From NCBI RefSeq assembly GCF_002102475.1, contig NZ_MSQD01000003.1, forward strand, positions 1 to 64,000: a stretch of 64,000 nt of DNA, in the 5' to 3' direction. Under the pieces are notes generated by a model. The model made no database searches. It worked only from the letters and a program-made list of their open reading frames with translations, and was not told where the DNA came from. The DNA comes from Thermoanaerobacterium sp. PSU-2 (lineage in GTDB: Bacteria; Bacillota; Thermoanaerobacteria; Thermoanaerobacterales; Thermoanaerobacteraceae). Below, piece after piece: positions 31,489 through 40,096 of this stretch. A program made the translations under genes and the position numbers. Each line of letters opens with the position of its first letter. Within the stretch, counting starts at the first letter, position 1.

Positions 31489-31506
31489 TTTATCACACCT
31501 TTCAAA

Positions 31507-31746
31507 TTATCTTATCATTAGATACTTATTTGTCCTCTCTTGGCATTTTCCGTTTATATATGACATTTCATCAATAGGTTTGACAAGTAAAACAGATGTA
31601 TGGGAATGTTTTCTTTTGGCTCTCGGCATTCTATTGCCGCTTTCAAAAGCGTCTATTATATTTTTAGCTTTAAAGTACCTTGTAACAGTTATTTCTTTTG
31701 AATTGCCTAAATGACCACATGAAATCAAGACTTTGTAATAATTCAT
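31507..31746 (-). CDS. Hypothetical protein (79 aa)
   Basis: Not recognised. 79 residues, basic, no TM or signal, with two cysteines (in ISCGHLG and NGKCQE) and an Arg/Lys/His-rich middle (MPRAKRKHSHTS). A GGGGGTG site lies 5-6 nt before the ATG, which supports a real gene. It is immediately upstream of the CoA-binding gene and probably co-transcribed. Confidence 0.6.
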   Translation of the reverse strand: MNYYKVLISCGHLGNSKEITVTRYFKAKNIIDAFESGNRMPRAKRKHSHTSVLLVKPIDEMSYINGKCQERTNKYLMIR

Positions 31747-31815
31747 TTAATGCACCCCCAGAATATGTGGCAATTCAAATTGATTTTATTAAATTCTATA
31801 CAAGGTACAAAATGA

Positions 31816-32463
31816 TTATTCTAAATATTTATCACCCGTTTTATAGAGATATAAATCATTTCCTTCTTTAATGATAGATTTTGCGTTTGTCAAATTTATA
31901 ATATGCTTTATAAAATCATCTCTTTCATCATATTTAACGTACACAGTCAATGTAACCTTGTCAGTGTATTCGATATTTTTAATTATATAATTATTTTTCA
32001 ACAACTCGTTTTGTACTGTGCCAAATATAGTGTAATCTACAGTTATGTACAAGCTTTTAAACAGGATCTTTTCAACGATAGTTGCAGCCTCAAGCCCTAA
32101 CTTTGCGCTCTTTACATAAGCCCTTATTAAGCCACCAGCACCAAGCAGTATACCTCCAAAATACCTTGTCACAACAACAGCTACATTTTTTAATCCTTCA
32201 CTCTTTATAACATTTAAAACAGGTACGCCGGCTGTGCCAGAAGGCTCCCCATCATCGCTATACCTCTGTACCTCATCCCTTTCTCCTAAAATATAAGCAT
32301 ACACATTGTGAGTAGCATCCCTATGAGCACTTTTTATACTATTTACAAACTCGATTGCTTCATCTTCGTTTTGTACAGGTTTTGCGTGTCCTATAAACCG
32401 CGATCGCTTTATTTCTACTTCTTTACATCCATATTTATATATCGTTTTATAAGTATAGAGCAA
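31816..32463 (-). CDS. YigZ/IMPACT family protein
   Basis: 215 residues. The N-terminal UPF0029/Impact domain has the signatures RSRFIGHA, YSDDGEPSGTAG and RYFGGILLGAGGLIRAY; a ferredoxin-like C-terminal domain follows (about 140-205). It starts at TTG (32463) with GAGGTGG just upstream. The eukaryotic homologue IMPACT regulates GCN2; the bacterial role is unclear, possibly linked to ribosomes or translation stress. Confidence 0.87.
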   Translation of the reverse strand: MLYTYKTIYKYGCKEVEIKRSRFIGHAKPVQNEDEAIEFVNSIKSAHRDATHNVYAYILGERDEVQRYSDDGEPSGTAGVPVLNVIKSEGLKNVAVVVTRYFGGILLGAGGLIRAYVKSAKLGLEAATIVEKILFKSLYITVDYTIFGTVQNELLKNNYIIKNIEYTDKVTLTVYVKYDERDDFIKHIINLTNAKSIIKEGNDLYLYKTGDKYLE

Positions 32464-32496
32464 ACTACCACCTCGTAATAAATTATACCAAACTTT

Positions 32497-32536
32497 TGCA
32501 TAAAAATAAAAGCCATAAGGCTTTTATTTTTATGCA
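32497..32536. terminator. Strong hairpin terminator after the Nudix-like gene
   Basis: Perfect 18-bp inverted repeat (32497-32514 and 32519-32536) around an ATAA loop, with an AAAAATAAAAGCC/GGCTTTTATTTTT core that gives a T-rich 3' arm on either strand. It overlaps the stop codon of the Nudix-like gene. Confidence 0.85.
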
Positions 32537-32958
32537 ATAACCTTGTTTAAAGATTTGTACTTGTAATAAGAAACGTTTACTAAAGCCCTGTCCTGACTAT
32601 AAGTTATAAGTTCCAAAGCCTTCTCAATTGGGTAAAAGCCGCCGTCTGAAAAGCCATCTTCACTGCTAATATTGAATTCTCGATCATCTGTAGACATTAA
32701 ATACCATGTGATTTTATTGTAGACAGGACGTTGACGTGTAACAGAATAGAATTCGTAACTAGTTTCACCAGCAGTAGACAGGACATTCAAAGATTTTAAG
32801 CCGGTTTCAGCCCGTACTCTCCTTAATGCTGCATCAACAGACAGTTCATTGTTTCTAATTGCGCCTTTAGGCAATACCCACTCATTTTTTTCATTCTTTA
32901 GGAGAAATACCTCATCTCCCCTAAATACAACTCCACCAGAGCATTCTCTTATTAACAT
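32530..32958 (-). CDS. Nudix-fold protein with degenerate Nudix box
   Basis: 142-residue Nudix-family domain (EWVLPKGAI then the helix region). In the consensus Gx5Ex7REUxEExGU the protein keeps G, the first E, the R, the last E and the final G. It has Arg in place of the E of RE and Ala in place of the first E of EE (sequence RRVRAETGL). Those glutamates bind metal, so hydrolase activity may be changed or lost. GGGGGC precedes the ATG. Downstream is a strong terminator; it appears monocistronic. It may act as a ligand sensor or a low-activity hydrolase. Confidence 0.75.
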   Translation of the reverse strand: MLIRECSGGVVFRGDEVFLLKNEKNEWVLPKGAIRNNELSVDAALRRVRAETGLKSLNVLSTAGETSYEFYSVTRQRPVYNKITWYLMSTDDREFNISSEDGFSDGGFYPIEKALELITYSQDRALVNVSYYKYKSLNKVIA

Positions 32959-33196
32959 ATATAAGCCCCCTAAGCTTTTTATATTTATTGTGATTTAATC
33001 ACAATATTTGCTTATTATATAATATTCTTTATAAACTCTTAAATTCCTTCTAAAATTTTATTTTTAATTTTATTTTATTATTTCCACAATAAAAGAAAAT
33101 TATGTATAAATTTATCTTCGTTTCTAAAAATGGTTAAAAGTCTTAGAATAATTAATATAGATTCAATCAAAAATATATTTGAAAGGAGCGATTTGA

Positions 33197-33682
33197 ATGC
33201 ATATTATATACCACTGTTACGGAGGAACTCATACATCGGTTATAGCTTCTTACATCCATATTGGGATGCTGCCAACAGATAAAATTCCTTCAAAATCAGA
33301 AATTGAAGGAATTCCTATGTTTGACAGATTAAATGGTCAAAATGATACAGGTCATATAGTCTTAATAGGTACAGATGAATATGGCAACAACGTATATTCT
33401 TTAGGCGTAAAAAATGGAAAAAAACTCGTGGAGCCAGCTTTAAAAGATCTATATTATCATTTATTCAATACAAATGATGGTTTGCTTATTATTGATACAT
33501 CATCTGCTACAAACTGGATAATGAAAATAGGTGGTTTCACGTCCATAGCTTTGAAAATGCCTGTAATAGGAAGACCTCTTGTATCATATGGAGTGACAAA
33601 AGCATACAAAAACATAGTTCAGATTGTAAAAAATGTAAAAGCACAAGAAAGTGCTGAATATAACGCTATCAAGAGACAATAA
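33197..33682 (+). CDS. DUF3189 family protein
   Basis: 161 residues; begins MHIIYHCYGGTHTSV, a P-loop-like but non-canonical start typical of the clostridial DUF3189 family. It continues with FDRLNGQNDTGHIVLIGTD and ends in a helical basic tail. No catalytic motif is recognised. GAAAGGAG precedes the ATG. It is convergent with hflX, overlapping by 14 bp. Restricted to Firmicutes as far as I know, with no known function. Confidence 0.72.
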   Translation: MHIIYHCYGGTHTSVIASYIHIGMLPTDKIPSKSEIEGIPMFDRLNGQNDTGHIVLIGTDEYGNNVYSLGVKNGKKLVEPALKDLYYHLFNTNDGLLIIDTSSATNWIMKIGGFTSIALKMPVIGRPLVSYGVTKAYKNIVQIVKNVKAQESAEYNAIKRQ

Positions 33683-34907
33683 AATCTTTCAACACATTTC
33701 TCTCCATCGCACTTACTTGTGCTTTTATCTTGATTCCTTTTTCATCATACTCCTCTTTTAAAATTTTAGAGTTTTTCTTCAAAAACAAGTATTCATTACT
33801 ATTTGCGTAAGAAAAATAGAAATCTAAAATAAACAAATCACTGTATGCAAATCTGTCAACCGCCTTTAACAATTCATCAATCCCAATTCTTTCTTTAGCA
33901 GAAATATATACACTATCACCTTTGTTTTCAGGCACCTTATCCAAAAGATCGGATTTGTTGTAAACATTTATCTTAGGCTTATTAATGACATCAAGATCTT
34001 TAAGAACACCCTCAACTACACCGATTTTATGCATTACATCTTTTGCAGATATATCTATAACATGAAGTAAAACATCTGCATATTTTAGCTCCTCCAATGT
34101 AGACTTAAAAGCTTCCACTAAATCATGTGGAAGTTTTCTTATAAATCCAACTGTATCAATCAAAACAATTTCTCGCCCAGATGGCAAAACAAGTTTCCTT
34201 GCTGTTGGATCAAGCGTAGCAAAAAGCTTATCTTCAGCATAGACTGAAGCATTTGTAAGTACATTCATCAATGTAGATTTGCCAGCATTTGTGTATCCTA
34301 TTATGGCTACAACAGGAACTTCATTTTTTCTCCTTCTCCCTCTTAAAAGCTCTCTGTGTCTTCTTAAATCATCTATTTTTGCTTCGATCGCTCTTATTCG
34401 CTCCTTAATATGTCGCCTATCTGTCTCAAGTTTTGTCTCACCGGGACCTCTTGTCCCTATACCACCACCTAACCTCGATAAATCATTTCCGATTCCTTGA
34501 AGTCTCGGCAATCTGTACTTCAATTGAGCAAGTTCAACTTGAAGTATACCCTCTGCCGACTTTGCTCTTTTCGCAAAAATGTCTAGAATAAGACCTGTCC
34601 TATCGATTACTTTTTTATTCACAACATCTTCGATATTTTTAATCTGGATACCCGTAAGCTCATCATTAACAATTATCATACTAACATCATTATTTTCAAT
34701 GAATTCTTTTAATTCCATAAGCTTGCCTTTACCTATATAACTTGTCCTATCTATGTTCGTTCTTGATTGTGTCATTACACCTACAACTTCTGCACCGGCT
34801 GTCTCTGCCAGCTCTTTTAATTCGTCCATGCTTTCATTATCATCATCATTTATAATTACTCCCACTAATACTGCCTTTTCCTTGCTATCATTTATTTCAT
34901 TGCCCAT
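33669..34907 (-). CDS. hflX: Ribosome-associated GTPase HflX
   Basis: 412-residue GTPase that rescues and splits stalled ribosomes under stress. The N-terminal HflX domain (about 1-180) ends in GGIGTRGPGETKLETDRR, followed by the G domain. The G domain shows G1 GYTNAGKST, G2 DPTARKL, G3 DTVGFI and G4 NKSDLL. The ATG at 34907 follows GGAGTG; an ATG six codons upstream has no site. It is monocistronic, next to tRNA-Leu. Confidence 0.93.
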   Translation of the reverse strand: MGNEINDSKEKAVLVGVIINDDDNESMDELKELAETAGAEVVGVMTQSRTNIDRTSYIGKGKLMELKEFIENNDVSMIIVNDELTGIQIKNIEDVVNKKVIDRTGLILDIFAKRAKSAEGILQVELAQLKYRLPRLQGIGNDLSRLGGGIGTRGPGETKLETDRRHIKERIRAIEAKIDDLRRHRELLRGRRRKNEVPVVAIIGYTNAGKSTLMNVLTNASVYAEDKLFATLDPTARKLVLPSGREIVLIDTVGFIRKLPHDLVEAFKSTLEELKYADVLLHVIDISAKDVMHKIGVVEGVLKDLDVINKPKINVYNKSDLLDKVPENKGDSVYISAKERIGIDELLKAVDRFAYSDLFILDFYFSYANSNEYLFLKKNSKILKEEYDEKGIKIKAQVSAMERNVLKDFIVS

Positions 34908-34986
34908 AAAATTCACTCCACACATGTATTCGATACATATATATTATCCTGTCTTAACAAAATAATCAACATTTTTAAATTAGGTA

Positions 34987-35015
34987 TTGAAATTTTAGTT
35001 TTTATATGATAATAT
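34987..35015 (+). promoter_or_regulatory. tRNA-Leu promoter
   Basis: TTGAAA (34987-34992), a 17-bp spacer and TAATAT (35010-35015). The predicted start is about 8 nt before the tRNA. Confidence 0.7.
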
Positions 35016-35029
35016 ATCTAATGTGACGT

Positions 35030-35116
35030 GCCGAAGTGGTGAAACTGGCAGACGCGCTGGACTCAAAATCCAGTGGTAGCGATACCGTGTGGGTTCGAGT
35101 CCCACCTTCGGCACCA
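35030..35116 (+). tRNA. tRNA-Leu (anticodon CAA)
   Basis: 87-nt class II tRNA. Acceptor stem GCCGAAG/CTTCGGC, discriminator A and an encoded CCA end (35114-35116). The anticodon stem CTGGA/TCCAG encloses the loop CTCAAAA, so the anticodon is CAA (reads UUG). A long variable arm and a GGGTTCGAGTCCC T-arm are present, as expected for leucine. A single gene with its own promoter. Confidence 0.96.
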
Positions 35117-35207
35117 AAGATAAGCCAATAATTTTATTTTATTAAGATAAAAAAAGTCTTTATATAATAACAAAGAAATTTAAAGGTTGCTGTTTTACGC
35201 ATCATAA

Positions 35208-35235
35208 AAGAGCAGGATGTAGGGATCCTGCTCTT
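35208..35235. terminator. Hairpin terminator between tRNA-Leu and the hypothetical gene
   Basis: Perfect 11-bp stem AAGAGCAGGAT/ATCCTGCTCTT with a 6-nt loop. It is followed by TTTT on the minus strand and CTGATTTT on the plus strand, so it may serve both sides. Confidence 0.7.
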
Positions 35236-35259
35236 CTGATTTTGCTACATTATTATTCA

Positions 35260-35763
35260 TTAGTTTTTTCTAACAAGTTGAAGATTAGCTGTACCATTAT
35301 ACTTAGTATCAAGTACATATATATCAAGGATGTATTTTTCTTTCGATATATCCTTTTTAATTACTTTGGGTTCAGTAGTAGTGCTGGAAATCTCAAGGTA
35401 ATATGAAAGATAATTTAAATCAGGATTATATCCATAAACAACAACAAGAGTTTCATATTGCTGAAATTGATAAACCCATACCAAATCTCTTTGCTTTATT
35501 GATGCTACTGATCCTCCAAAGTATTTTCCACCTCTAAACAAATCTAAATAAATATTTTCTCCATCTTGTCCGAGAAAACCTGAAAAATGCTTGTTTGTCT
35601 TTTGCACTTTGATACTATAATTGGGTTTATTTGAGTATTTATCTCTTAAGAATTCTTCAGGATTTACTGTTTTTGCAAAAAAATATTTGCCTACAATTAT
35701 TGATAACACGATAGCTACTACTAATAAACCAATTAGTCTAATAATATTCTTATTCTTTTTCAA
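35260..35763 (-). CDS. Membrane-anchored hypothetical protein
   Basis: Not recognised. 167 residues with a Lys-rich N-terminus (MKKNKNIIR if read from TTG) and one TM helix (about 9-29), then an extracytoplasmic domain rich in beta-type residues. The TTG at 35763 lies just after GAGGTGATG; an earlier TTG at 35799 lacks a ribosome site. It is 46 bp downstream of the frameshifted secreted-protein gene on the same strand and could share its transcript. No motif suggests an enzyme. Confidence 0.6.
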   Translation of the reverse strand: MKKNKNIIRLIGLLVVAIVLSIIVGKYFFAKTVNPEEFLRDKYSNKPNYSIKVQKTNKHFSGFLGQDGENIYLDLFRGGKYFGGSVASIKQRDLVWVYQFQQYETLVVVYGYNPDLNYLSYYLEISSTTTEPKVIKKDISKEKYILDIYVLDTKYNGTANLQLVRKN

Positions 35764-35808
35764 AGCATCACCTCTATTATTTCCTATATATCTAAGCAAT
35801 ATATACCG

Positions 35809-36664
35809 TTAATATATTAGAGAACTGGCAATTTGCCAAGATGCACTGGAATTAGTCAATGTAATGCCAACATCAGTTAGTGAAATATTAAATGAAGGAA
35901 CAGTCTCTGCCCATGTGTGAACATATTTGCTAACCCACTTACGTGTGCCAGAACTATTATCATTACGACCATTGCTTGCTAATATTACTTCTCCAGATTC
36001 CTCACCAAAACCCCAAACAACACTGGAATAGGCTTCGTCCTTCTTATAAGGTCCAGAACAATCACCAAAAACGGTTGAAGAAGTCAAAACATATCCATTT
36101 GGCCATGTAATAGTCATAAAGTCGTCATTATCATTTGCAGGACCATTGCTGCCATACTGTCCACCATTCCATTTCCCTATTGATTCAGCAAATAATGCTG
36201 TAGGATCATAGTTATCATATCCAACTAAAGTGTATAATGTAAAATTTCCTTTCACTGTTGGAGTTCCAGATGCAGCATTTGGACTTGCAATATTACCCAA
36301 CATCTTCTATTGTCATAGGCACAACACCGGTTTTATTGTTAGGATCTTTTGTATCTTTTAAGTAAACTTTTGTCCAACCTATAGCAACTGGTGTTTTACC
36401 TTCACCCATATATTTAGAGAGAATGTCTTGTATATCTGGATCATCTAATTTCTGCGATAATTTCTGGGATTGCTCCATATTAGTGCTTTTCTGAATTTCG
36501 ATTCGGCCATTTTTATTTGTTAATTTAACAGAGTCAAAAATAACCTGGCCTTTCTCTTCATAAAAGGGTGAAGAATCTGTTTGAACTTCTGATGCATATA
36601 TACAATTAAACGTAGAAACTGATATAAGCATAACAAGAAGTAGTGAAATTAATTTTTTCAGCAT
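35809..36664 (-). pseudogene. Secreted protein gene broken by a one-base frameshift
   Basis: Two overlapping frames read as one protein. The first (36664 to 36293, 123 aa) has a signal peptide (MLKKLISLLLVMLISVSTF) and ends at TAA right after GAT GTT GGG. The second (36303 to 35809) continues in the next frame. Removing one G from the GGG at 36296-36298 restores ...EDVGNIASPNAASGT... and an open protein of about 285 residues. The C-terminal part is Trp/Gly/Asn-rich (GKWNGGQYGSNGP, WVSKYVHTWAE), like an extracellular beta domain. No family recognised. It may be a true mutation, a phase-variable or programmed shift, or an assembly error. Confidence 0.65.
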
Positions 36665-36694
36665 CTTGAAATATCCCCCTTATAAAATTTTTAT

Positions 36695-36735
36695 TAACAG
36701 CTTGTAACGTTACTAACTGTTAATTAGTATTATAA
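36695..36735 (-). promoter_or_regulatory. Promoter with 30-bp bipartite palindromic operator
   Basis: TATAAT -10 at 36730-36735 (minus strand; -35 poor). Immediately downstream is a symmetric element, TTAACAG-N4-TAACGTTA-N4-CTGTTAA (36695-36724), centred on the 10-bp palindrome GTAACGTTAC. It covers the predicted transcription start, so a repressor site is likely. The repressor is unknown. Confidence 0.55.
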
Positions 36736-36819
36736 AGTTTAATTCAAAATATGGAAAGTCTCTTTGCAACCTTTTTTCGGTCATCGATTAAATATAATAT
36801 TTTAAGAATTATATTAATT

Positions 36820-37593
36820 TTATAGTATATCCCCATAACAGTCTATAATCCTTAAATACATAGCATTTATAATTAATCGAATATCATTATTTACATTTAA
36901 CAAATTATAAAGTTTATTAATCCGCCTTCTTAGTGTTCTTTCTGAAATGCCCATTTCTTCAAGCACTGCTTTTCTTACACCATTGCGCAATAATGAAGAT
37001 AGAATTAATGTGTCAATATCATCAAGGCCCACATATATTTGCGAAATCTTCTCGTTTTTAATGGATATTTTTTCTTCAAGAAAAGAAACTATATTTTTAA
37101 GAAGTGTATTTTGATGAACAATGTTGTTAATTCCAATTCGTGAAACATCAAGATAACCAATTACTCTACCATAGTAACCATCCCTAATTGGCATCGCCGT
37201 ACAATACCAATCTTTAAACAGGCGACAATAATGATCATTACCGTATAATTCAATTAAGTTATTATATTTCATAGAAAGATTTACTGCATTAACCCCACAA
37301 TCTTCAATCCGCAAACTATTACCTTCTTTAAAATTTAACTCTTTAAAATAATTAGTCAACTCATTATTATTGATAATTTTTATTATATATCCATTTTTAT
37401 TGCACAAAATAAAAAAGTACCCTTTCTTGAGAAGAGACTCATATCCAACAAATCTTGTAATAGCATTATAAAGCGTTGATATCAAAAAGTTGTTTTTCTT
37501 TTTTTCATATTTTAATTCTTCATCATTAATTGAGCTATCAAAAATATGTTTATTTGGATCAATATTTACTTTGTTAAAAAAATTTTTACCCAT
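36820..37593 (-). CDS. Putative sensor-type transcriptional regulator with C-terminal HTH
   Basis: 257 residues from the ATG at 37593 (GGGAG upstream; the longer reading from 37620 lacks a site). The N-terminal ~150 residues resemble the GAF/PAS-like ligand-sensing domain of AcoR-type activators (FILCNKNGYIIKI, DWYCTAMPI, GRVIGYLDVSR). The C-terminal ~60 residues carry a helix-turn-helix (EEMGISERTLRRRINKL). There is no sigma-54 AAA+ domain. It lies upstream of the frameshifted secreted gene and may control it. Target and signal unknown. Confidence 0.65.
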   Translation of the reverse strand: MGKNFFNKVNIDPNKHIFDSSINDEELKYEKKKNNFLISTLYNAITRFVGYESLLKKGYFFILCNKNGYIIKIINNNELTNYFKELNFKEGNSLRIEDCGVNAVNLSMKYNNLIELYGNDHYCRLFKDWYCTAMPIRDGYYGRVIGYLDVSRIGINNIVHQNTLLKNIVSFLEEKISIKNEKISQIYVGLDDIDTLILSSLLRNGVRKAVLEEMGISERTLRRRINKLYNLLNVNNDIRLIINAMYLRIIDCYGDIL

Positions 37594-37708
37594 TAAAATC
37601 AACTCCCTTACTACTTGCATTTATATTATATATATTTTCTATAAAAGTATAGAAATTCCTTCTAAAATTTTTATCAAATGCATAGAAGTTTTATATGCAT
37701 ATACATCA

Positions 37709-37774
37709 AAAATCAAAAAACTCGTTTAAATTTATGCATCTAAAATGCATAGCTTAAACGAGTTTTTTGATTTT
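37709..37774 (-). terminator. Terminator of the sulfur operon after cysH
   Basis: Perfect 21-bp arms (37709-37729 and 37754-37774; core AAAACTCGTTTAA-type with a T6 run) around a loop holding two ATGCAT palindromes. It lies 4 bp beyond the cysH stop. It is symmetric enough to work in both directions. Confidence 0.85.
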
Positions 37775-37777
37775 CAT

Positions 37778-38506
37778 TTATTCAGCAATTTTATTTTGAA
37801 TGTGAAGTCCACATTCTTTTTTATCTGGATCTTCCCACCACCATCTTCCGCTTCTAACGTCTTCTCCAGGCTTTACAGCCCTTGTACAAGGCTGACATCC
37901 AATACTTCTGAAGCCTTTATCATAAAGGCTGTTGTAAGGGATATTTTCTTTTTTTATATATTCCCAAACCATATCTTCAGTCCAAAATGCAATGGGATTT
38001 ATCTTATATATAGAATGAACGTAGTCCCACTCAAATATATTTATATTCTCACGAGTTACAGATTGTTCTCTTCTTAAGCCACATATCCATCCATCAACCG
38101 TAGCAAGAACTCTTTTTAGCGGTTTTACTTTTCTAATTTCACAGCATTTTTTCCTAAGATCAACGCTTTGGTAAAAAAGATTCGGACCATATTTTCTAAT
38201 TAGTGGCTCTAAGTCCTGGCTTTCAGGAGTATACACTTCGTAATTAAAATGATATCTCCTCATTGTTCGTTCCATCAGATCATATGTTGATTGAAAGTGT
38301 CTTCCAGTATCGATAAAAAATATCCTTGCCTTACTATCAATCTTCAATAGTATATCTGTTAAAAGCTGATCTTCTATTGAAAGACTTGAAGCTAATACAA
38401 CACGTGATGCACCAATTTTATCATAAATATACTTTATAATCTCAAAAGGACTTTTATCTTTATATTCATTGTTTAATAATTCAAGATCTAATTTATCTAT
38501 GCTCAT
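37778..38506 (-). CDS. cysH: Assimilatory adenylyl-sulfate (APS) reductase, CysH type
   Basis: 242-residue PP-loop reductase that converts activated sulfate to sulfite. The iron-sulfur ligands C121-C122 (RKKCCEIRK) and C204/C207 (GCQPC) are present, and the catalytic C232 is in ECGLH near the C-terminus. The CC...CxxC set marks the [4Fe-4S] form that uses APS directly, so APS kinase (cysC) is not needed. None is in the cluster, which agrees. It is the last gene of the sulfur operon, 15 bp after the ABC permease, followed by a strong terminator. Confidence 0.92.
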   Translation of the reverse strand: MSIDKLDLELLNNEYKDKSPFEIIKYIYDKIGASRVVLASSLSIEDQLLTDILLKIDSKARIFFIDTGRHFQSTYDLMERTMRRYHFNYEVYTPESQDLEPLIRKYGPNLFYQSVDLRKKCCEIRKVKPLKRVLATVDGWICGLRREQSVTRENINIFEWDYVHSIYKINPIAFWTEDMVWEYIKKENIPYNSLYDKGFRSIGCQPCTRAVKPGEDVRSGRWWWEDPDKKECGLHIQNKIAE

Positions 38507-38521
38507 TATATCTCACCTCTT

Positions 38522-39325
38522 TTATAAAGCTTTGCGCACATTTAGGCCCCATCTATATCTTATTGAGCCTTCTATTCTTCCAAATACGAATTTGTCTATG
38601 ACTAAACCCAAACTTAAAATTACAAGCATTACAGCAACAACTTGGCTTATGTCAGATAACTCTCTTCCAACCATAAGAATCTGTCCAAGTCCTGTTGTAG
38701 CTACCAACATTTCGCCAGAAATCAAGCTTCTCCAAGCAAATGACCAAGCTTCTTTAAGCCCTGATACTATATTTGGAAGCGCAGCAGGAACAATCACATT
38801 TGAATATAATTTATATCCTTTAGCCCCCATTGTCTTCGCCGCTTTTAAATAAATCGGATGTATATTTTTAATGCCTGAATCTACAGCAAGGCTAATGGAA
38901 AATATAGATCCAACAGCTATGACAAAAATAATTGAACTTTCATTGAGGCCAAACCAAAGAATTGCAAAAGGCAGCCATGCAATGCTAGGTAAAGTTTGAA
39001 GGCCGAGAATTAATGAACGGAAATTATCATCTATATATTTAAAGCGAACCATCAGCAATCCTATTATAGAACCAATTACAACCGATATGAAATACCCAAT
39101 GATAAGTCTTTTCAGGCTGGCTAAAATTGCAATTAACAGTGTATTATCCTTTAATAAGCCTGTTATGGATGTAAAAACTGAAATTGGAGAAGGAAACATG
39201 TAAGGCTTCCAAACATTTAAAATATCTACGCCTATTTTATAGACCAATTCCCATATTGCTATCAACATTAGATAGAAACAAATCCTTTTCAACACTCCAG
39301 CCGCCGTCATATTCAGATTTTGCAA
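38522..39325 (-). CDS. ABC transporter permease, SsuC/TauC-like
   Basis: 267-residue inner-membrane permease of the nitrate/sulfonate/taurine family, six TM helices, with the EAA loop near DSGIKNIHPIYLKAAKTMGAKG. It starts at TTG (39325) 9 nt after GGGAGGAGG, which overlaps the ATPase gene by 89 bp. Later starts are possible but lack as good a site. Position between sulfate-activation and APS-reductase genes suggests import of sulfate or a sulfonate for assimilation. No desulfonation monooxygenase is present, so sulfate is the more likely substrate (inference). Confidence 0.85.
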   Translation of the reverse strand: MQNLNMTAAGVLKRICFYLMLIAIWELVYKIGVDILNVWKPYMFPSPISVFTSITGLLKDNTLLIAILASLKRLIIGYFISVVIGSIIGLLMVRFKYIDDNFRSLILGLQTLPSIAWLPFAILWFGLNESSIIFVIAVGSIFSISLAVDSGIKNIHPIYLKAAKTMGAKGYKLYSNVIVPAALPNIVSGLKEAWSFAWRSLISGEMLVATTGLGQILMVGRELSDISQVVAVMLVILSLGLVIDKFVFGRIEGSIRYRWGLNVRKAL

Positions 39326-40076
39326 CTTTCTCTACCTCCTCCCTTAACTCATCCATTATTTCCCTTACATAGTAATTTACGTCCGGACTTTCTGGTTTTC
39401 TTGGCCTAGAAAGTTCTATCTTAAATTCTTTTTTAACTCTTCCTGGATTTGTAGACATTACGACAACGCGATCCGCTAATACCACCGCTTCTTCTATATT
39501 ATGTGTAACAAAGACAATTGTCTTTTTTGTGTCCATCCAAATCCGCTGTAATTCCAACTGTAAAATATCCCTAGTTTGACTGTCAAGGGCTGAAAATGGT
39601 TCATCCATTAAGAGCACCTGAGAATCAATGGCTAATGCTCTTGCAAGTGCAACACGTTGCATCATACCACCAGACAATTGATGAATATATGAGTCTTTAA
39701 ATTTTGTAAGATGAACCATTTTCAAATATTTCATAGCTCTTCTTTTTCTTTCCTCTTTTTTTATGCCCGCCATCTTCATCCCAAATTCTACATTATCTAT
39801 CACTGTGAGCCAAGGAAAAAGGGCAGGTTCTTGAAACATAACTGCTCTATCAATGCCTGCATCCTTTACTACACTACCATTTAAAATAATTCTACCGCAT
39901 GACGCACTTTCGAGGCCGGCAATTATATTAAGTAGTGTAGACTTACCGCAGCCAGAAGGACCTATGATGCATATAAATTCTCCTTTATTTATTAAAAGAT
40001 TCACATTGTCCAACACTATATTTGTTTTTAAATCTAGCATAAAACTCTTCGATATATTCTCTATGACAAGGCTCAA
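39237..40076 (-). CDS. ABC transporter ATPase, SsuB/TauB-like
   Basis: 279-residue ATP-binding subunit. Walker A GPSGCGKST, Q-loop MFQEPAL, signature LSGGMMQRV and Walker B LLMDEPFSALD are all intact. It starts at TTG (40076) about 6 nt after AGAGGTG; a GTG at 40085 is too close to that site. It is translationally linked to the permease (overlap) and 20 bp after the binding protein. Part of the sulfur operon. Confidence 0.88.
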   Translation of the reverse strand: MSLVIENISKSFMLDLKTNIVLDNVNLLINKGEFICIIGPSGCGKSTLLNIIAGLESASCGRIILNGSVVKDAGIDRAVMFQEPALFPWLTVIDNVEFGMKMAGIKKEERKRRAMKYLKMVHLTKFKDSYIHQLSGGMMQRVALARALAIDSQVLLMDEPFSALDSQTRDILQLELQRIWMDTKKTIVFVTHNIEEAVVLADRVVVMSTNPGRVKKEFKIELSRPRKPESPDVNYYVREIMDELREEVEKVAKSEYDGGWSVEKDLFLSNVDSNMGIGL

Positions 40077-40096
40077 ATTAAACACCTCTTAAATAT

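Noticed and set aside
35143-35165. AAGATAAAAAAAGTCTTTAT as a tRNA terminator
   Set aside because: Only a 4-bp stem is possible; the 11-bp hairpin at 35208-35235 is a better candidate.
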